Positions 60,405 to 64,000 of a stretch of DNA of 64,000 nucleotides are shown here, one piece after another. Position 1 is the first letter of the stretch. Every line of letters starts with the position of its first letter. The position numbers and the translations under genes are program-made. The DNA lies in contig JAEZJJ010000040.1 of NCBI GenBank assembly GCA_023436395.1, forward strand, positions 82,068 through 146,067, in the 5' to 3' direction. Under the pieces are notes generated by a model. That model did no database searches, was not told where the DNA came from, and saw nothing but the letters and a program-made list of their open reading frames with translations. Source of the stretch: Bacillota bacterium. GTDB taxonomy: Bacteria > Bacillota > Clostridia > Lachnospirales > Cellulosilyticaceae.

Positions 60405-62732
60405 TTATATAATTCTTCCACCATTCTTTCCTCCCTCTGGTCCCATGACAATAGTTATGTCCGATGTATTCAATACCTCTCGATTATGCTCTATGGCTAT
60501 TACACTACAGCCACGCTTTACTAATTCATCAAGGACACCAATTAATCGATTCACATCTTCTGGATGTAATCCTCTTGTAGGCTCATCCAATAAATATAAA
60601 ATCTTACTCTCCTTAACGGACATTAGTTCTTTTGCAAGCTTTAACCTTTGGGCTTCTCCTCCTGACAATGTACTTGTAGATTGTCCTAAACCAATATATC
60701 CAAGGCCTACATCTTGCAATAATTTCAACTTTCGTACAATCTCTTTTTCCTCCTCAAAAATCTTTATTCCTTCATCTACTGTGCTATCTAAAATCATAGA
60801 AATATCATAATGATCGTATTTTATTTCTAATATTTCTTTCTGATAGCGATGTCCTTTGCATATAGGGCATATCACCTCAATATCGGGAAGGAAGTTCATA
60901 GAGACTATGATATTTCCTGTTCCTTCACAGTTCTCACATCTCCCCCCTGAAACATTATAAGAAAAATGTTTAGCTTCTAGTTTAGAGTTGTTTTTCTTAG
61001 CTAAATTAGCAAAAAGATTTCTAATATCTGTAAAAACATCTGTATAGGTAGCAACATTTGAACGAGTAGATTTTCCTATAGATGCTTGATTTATAATACA
61101 TACACCATCTAAGGCATCAAACCCTATTACATTTTTCAAATTTTTTCTCCTATTTTTTGAAAAATAGACTTCTGCCGCAGTTGCAATTTCTCCAAAAACT
61201 AGACTTGTCTTCCCTGCTCCTGATACTCCCTCTACAGTCACAAAAGCTTCTAGTGGAATATCTATATTAATACCTTTAAGATTATTTGTTTTAGCGTCTT
61301 TAACAGACAAATATTTATCAAAGGTTGTTTTCTTTTTTCTACTTTTTTGTAGTGCCCTTCCTTCTAAATATTTACCTGTTATAGATGCTTTGCACTGTAC
61401 CACAGTCTCATAATCTCCTGCTACCACAATTTGACCTCCCTCTTTTCCAGACTTTGGTCCAAAATCTACAATATAGTCAGCAGCTCTAATAATGTTTAAA
61501 TGATGTTCAATGACAATGACTGTATTTCCCTTATCTCTTAACTGCTTTATTGTTTCAATAATCTTAGGAACATCCTTTTCATGTAACCCTGTAGATGGTT
61601 CGTCTAGCACATACAATACACCTGTTAATCCACTCCCCAAAATAGAGGCTAGCTTAATTCTTTGAACTTCTCCTGGTGATATGGTACTACTTGGCTGACT
61701 AAGACACAAATAGCCCGATCCTACATCAACAATTCGCTTCGTTCTTTTTATCAAATCCTCTAATAACTGCTGCGTAATAAGTCGCTCTTCCTCATTAATA
61801 TGCTTTTGTACAGTCTGCAGCCACTCTAATACTTCACTTATTGGCATTTGCAAAATCTCATGGATGTTTTTATCCAGTAGTTTCACTTGAAGTACTTCTT
61901 TTCGAAAGCGTATTCCCTTACACTCTGGGCATTGACTTAATATCATATATTTTTCAAGTTTTTTCTTGGACTGAATTGATTTTTGTTCTTCGTATCTACG
62001 CATTATATTAGTAACAACACCTTCAAATCGCCCTAATGGAACTGTTTTGGGTGGATGTATATTGGGAAATCTATGTTGCATCTGTGAACTTAATACCCCA
62101 TATAAAAGCAAATCACGCTGAACCTCATCATAAGTAGAAATGGGAACATCTATTCTCATATCAAATCCATAATGTTTTCCTGCATTGATAAGGGCACTTC
62201 CATATCTATCCACATAAGCTTGATCCCATCCCTCAATCCCAAAATCTATAATACTTTTATCCCAATCTACTAAAGTATTTACATCCACTTGATTGATTAC
62301 ACCCACTCCTTTACAACAAGGACAGGCACCTGCTGGTTTATTAAAGGAAAAGAAATCTGCAGTAAGTTCTTCTGCCCATACATCACTTTGATTTTTTCCT
62401 AACTTTTCAAACAATATGCGTAAATAGGGTGTGATTTCTGTAATCGTTCCTGCTGTGGAACGTGGATTTTTATTAACATGAAGCTGATTAATAGAAATCG
62501 CAGGTGACAGTCCTTCTATGGAACCTACCTTTGGCTTTGCTCCAATCTCCATTGTCATTCCCATTGATTCCATATATTGACGCTGACACTCTCTTTGCAG
62601 GATATCTAATGCCAAAGTAGATTTTCCGCTTCCTGATAAACCAGAAAATACAATAAATTTTCCTTTTGGCAATTCTAAGTCAATATGCTTTAAATTATTT
62701 TGATATGCATCTTTGATTACTATTTTATCCAT
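60405..62732 (-). CDS. UvrA-like ABC ATPase (UvrA2/drug-resistance type)
   Basis: 775 residues against about 940 for UvrA. Two ABC modules: Walker A GLSGSGKSTLALD and GVSGAGKTSLVFG; zinc-finger pairs CPCC/CPECKG and CENCEG/CPICKG; second signature TLSGGEAQRLKLAKEL. The first signature is TISPGEVQRIKLA, with Pro for the first conserved Gly. The UvrB-binding region is reduced, and the C-terminus stops at GGKNGGRII, some 25-30 residues short of UvrA. Such proteins give self-resistance or stress tolerance. It follows a tandem MerR gene and an 8-codon ORF. Confidence 0.88.
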   Translation of the reverse strand: MDKIVIKDAYQNNLKHIDLELPKGKFIVFSGLSGSGKSTLALDILQRECQRQYMESMGMTMEIGAKPKVGSIEGLSPAISINQLHVNKNPRSTAGTITEITPYLRILFEKLGKNQSDVWAEELTADFFSFNKPAGACPCCKGVGVINQVDVNTLVDWDKSIIDFGIEGWDQAYVDRYGSALINAGKHYGFDMRIDVPISTYDEVQRDLLLYGVLSSQMQHRFPNIHPPKTVPLGRFEGVVTNIMRRYEEQKSIQSKKKLEKYMILSQCPECKGIRFRKEVLQVKLLDKNIHEILQMPISEVLEWLQTVQKHINEEERLITQQLLEDLIKRTKRIVDVGSGYLCLSQPSSTISPGEVQRIKLASILGSGLTGVLYVLDEPSTGLHEKDVPKIIETIKQLRDKGNTVIVIEHHLNIIRAADYIVDFGPKSGKEGGQIVVAGDYETVVQCKASITGKYLEGRALQKSRKKKTTFDKYLSVKDAKTNNLKGINIDIPLEAFVTVEGVSGAGKTSLVFGEIATAAEVYFSKNRRKNLKNVIGFDALDGVCIINQASIGKSTRSNVATYTDVFTDIRNLFANLAKKNNSKLEAKHFSYNVSGGRCENCEGTGNIIVSMNFLPDIEVICPICKGHRYQKEILEIKYDHYDISMILDSTVDEGIKIFEEEKEIVRKLKLLQDVGLGYIGLGQSTSTLSGGEAQRLKLAKELMSVKESKILYLLDEPTRGLHPEDVNRLIGVLDELVKRGCSVIAIEHNREVLNTSDITIVMGPEGGKNGGRII

Positions 62733-62789
62733 CTTTCTACTCCCTTTCCCTTAGAAAACTAAAGACTATTTCTTGTTGTACTTGAAAGC

Positions 62790-62816
62790 TTAAATGGTTT
62801 TAACTACTTGCTTCAT
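62790..62816 (-). CDS. 8-codon leader ORF before the UvrA-like gene
   Basis: ATG to TAA encoding MKQVVKTI, six bases after GGAGGG. It lies 57 bases before the UvrA-like start codon. Very short leader ORFs ahead of resistance genes often control them by ribosome stalling; here this is inference only. A CTTTAG/CTAAGG hairpin lies between it and the next ribosome binding site. Confidence 0.4.
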   Translation of the reverse strand: MKQVVKTI

Positions 62817-62849
62817 GTTACACCCTCCCTCTTTGTTTGTAATACAAGA

Positions 62850-62877
62850 ATAACACCAAACAAAAGTCTGGTGTTAT
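62850..62877 (-). terminator. hairpin between the MerR gene and the UvrA-like gene
   Basis: On the minus strand ATAACACCA pairs with TGGTGTTAT around a 10-nt loop, followed by TCTTG. The weak T-tail suggests partial termination or an attenuator rather than a full stop. Confidence 0.6.
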
Positions 62878-62887
62878 AATGGAGGGT

Positions 62888-63634
62888 TTAATAATTCATT
62901 TTCATTTCATATAACATTTCTAATACTTCTTCTATATTTTTACTTGCCATTTCTAGTGAATCTATTAGTCTATCACATGCTAATACAATATCCTCATCAT
63001 CATGAGGTGTATTAAGTAATTCCAGAGCATTCCCATCTTGCCTCTGTTCTAGTAGATTTAACATTCTTAGTATAGCTGATAAAGAATAATTGGCACATCT
63101 AAGGGATCGTATTATTTTTAGCCGCTTCATATCTATTGCATCATACACACGATAGCCATTCTCTTTTCTCTTTATTGAGAGTAGTCCATTCATTTCCCAA
63201 TTCCGAATCGTATCAATTGTTAATCCTAGTTCTTTTGCTACCTCTGCTCTTCTGTAAGTTTTTTGATTTTGTGGACTAATCTCAAATAAGGTATTGGCAT
63301 ATTCTGCTACTTCTTTTGCATAGCACATTTCTCTTTTAGCAATCTCTAAGTATTCTTTTGCCCCATTAATAGCATCCTCAAATTGATATTTAGCTGAAAA
63401 CTTAACGATCTCTATTACTTTCTTCCTAAGACCTGCTTGCAAAACTTCTATCTGAAATGCCTTTTTGGCAAGTTTAAACTGGGCAATATGAATATCGCTA
63501 TATACACGATATCCATTAGCTTTTCTTTCTGGAACTTGTAAAAGTCCCCATTGTTCATACATACGAACAGTATTAGGATGTACACCTACTATTTTTGCGA
63601 TTTGGCTTGTTGAATATGTTTTTATATCAATCAC
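62888..63634 (-). CDS. tandem MerR-type transcriptional regulator
   Basis: 248 residues from GTG 63634 with AGGA six bases upstream. Two MerR winged-helix DNA-binding domains occur in one chain: about 5-72 (YSTSQIAKIVGVHPNTVRMY, ANGYRVYSD) and about 127-196 (YRRAEVAKELGLTIDTIRNW, ENGYRVYDA), joined by a helical region, with a final dimerisation helix (about 225-248). MerR proteins normally carry one such domain and act as dimers. It probably regulates the UvrA-like gene downstream; the effector is unknown. Confidence 0.88.
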   Translation of the reverse strand: MIDIKTYSTSQIAKIVGVHPNTVRMYEQWGLLQVPERKANGYRVYSDIHIAQFKLAKKAFQIEVLQAGLRKKVIEIVKFSAKYQFEDAINGAKEYLEIAKREMCYAKEVAEYANTLFEISPQNQKTYRRAEVAKELGLTIDTIRNWEMNGLLSIKRKENGYRVYDAIDMKRLKIIRSLRCANYSLSAILRMLNLLEQRQDGNALELLNTPHDDEDIVLACDRLIDSLEMASKNIEEVLEMLYEMKMNY

Positions 63635-63654
63635 CTGCCATCCTTTTCAAATTC

Positions 63655-63696
63655 CTAAATGTTAAAGTTCCTTTTGACTAATGGAATAAAAGTCAC
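63655..63696 (-). CDS. 13-codon leader ORF before the MerR gene
   Basis: GTG start seven bases after AGGAG, encoding (M)TFIPLVKRNFNI and ending 20 bases before the MerR gene start. It lies inside the likely leader of the transcript (extended -10 TGTTATAAT around 63759-63767). A short ORF with a good ribosome binding site, but it could be coincidental. Confidence 0.3.
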   Translation of the reverse strand: MTFIPLVKRNFNI

Positions 63697-63861
63697 GGAT
63701 AATCTCCTATATGGATTTTAAGGGCCACTTATATAAGACACACACTATGTTTAGAATATTATAACATAACACAAAATAATATACCCCTACTCATATTCTT
63801 ATTTTTTTTACTTATTTTATTAGGGAATCACCTTTTTCATCACATATATAGAGTATAAAGG

Positions 63862-64000
63862 TCAAGCAAATAGCTTCCTGAAGCAGAATCACCACTTCGA
63901 GATTCTGAGGAACTGACCGGGTCAGCCAAGTCTCAATCTATTGTTATAGGTACCTCTGGACTTAAGGAAAATGTTCACTGATTGCTCGGGTAAAGGGAGG
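63862..64000 (+). ncRNA. structured leader RNA candidate at the right edge, class not recognised
   Basis: Complementary arms: AGCAA (63865-63869) with TTGCT (63982-63986) closes the domain; inside are TTCCT/AGGAA with nested CAGAATC/GATTCTG (63875-63912), CTGAC/GTCAG (63913-63925), and AAGTC/GACTT (63928-63963) enclosing CTAT/ATAG. AAAGGGAGG at the very end of the window looks like a ribosome binding site, so a plus-strand gene probably starts just outside. This fits a riboswitch-like leader, but it matches no class I know. The preceding part of the gap (63697-63861) holds only the divergent promoters. Confidence 0.4.

Noticed and set aside
63862..64000. 6S RNA, RNase P RNA, SRP RNA, tmRNA or T-box at the right edge
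   Set aside because: None of the hallmark sequences of these RNAs is present in either strand within the window.
1..64000. CRISPR arrays, tRNA or rRNA genes, insertion sequences, integrases or att sites
   Set aside because: No regularly spaced repeats, cloverleafs, rRNA motifs, transposase or integrase motifs were seen. The excisionase-like protein at 46752 has no mobile-element neighbours.

Overview
This window comes from a low-GC, spore-forming Firmicute of the class Clostridia. The evidence is the spoIIA-sigF operon, an alpha/beta small acid-soluble spore protein, strong AGGAGG ribosome binding sites, many T-tailed hairpin terminators, a single-chain 1238-residue PurL and a THF riboswitch in front of folT. 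A Lachnospirales bacterium (Cellulosilyticum-like) would fit, but I cannot fix the genus from the sequence alone.

Layout. 1-3.0 kb: 5' end of amtB behind a leader terminator, an unknown protein, and a lactate-permease-family gene, all on the minus strand. 3.3-11.5 kb: a complete plus-strand nickel/urea cluster, ureABC-ureI-ureEFGD-nikMN-nikQ-nikO. It covers urea entry, hydrolysis, metallocentre assembly and nickel import. 11.5-12.8 kb: small minus-strand genes (a 19-codon ORF, a PH-domain protein, a DUF3795 protein). 13-22.6 kb: purine operon purLECFMND, read on the minus strand from a promoter carrying PurBox-like sites; purH is absent. 22.9-24.5 kb: spoIIAA-spoIIAB-sigF. 24.6-31.8 kb: TPR proteins, an ArsR-type regulator with an aminotransferase, a RimK-like ATP-grasp enzyme and an ArsB/NhaD-type permease. 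32.2-33.6 kb: fructose-bisphosphate aldolase and an SASP gene. 33.6-39.5 kb: oppBCDFA peptide importer. 39.9-44.4 kb: a 2-hydroxyacid dehydrogenase, an SPFH/zinc-ribbon protein, an M29 aminopeptidase, DUF4250, and THF riboswitch plus folT. 44.4-52.3 kb: a two-component system, an excisionase-like HTH protein, an FtsH protease, a likely small RNA, a GntR regulator, a TcaA-like protein, DUF1540 and a PAP2 phosphatase. 52.4-56.6 kb: TPR and GGDEF proteins, deoD, a zinc-ribbon mini-protein, and a glycosyltransferase-like gene directly preceded by a 23-codon ORF. 56.7-58.6 kb: a histidine kinase that has lost its phospho-acceptor His, next to fragments of a TRAP transporter. 58.7-63.7 kb: pnuC behind an attenuator-like leader, a MarR regulator, a UvrA-like ABC protein and a tandem MerR regulator with short leader ORFs. 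The right edge ends in a structured, unidentified leader and a ribosome binding site for a gene outside the window.

The most unusual items are these: (1) the strongly promoted dicistron of a Ser/Thr-rich 23-residue peptide and a DXD glycosyltransferase-like protein; (2) an intact-looking YesM-type kinase with Asp in place of the phospho-acceptor His, beside TRAP transporter debris; (3) an unannotated small RNA of about 105 nt with C-rich loops upstream of ftsH; (4) leader terminators before amtB and pnuC; (5) a UreI urea channel without a single histidine; (6) a tandem-MerR/UvrA-like module with mini-ORF leaders.
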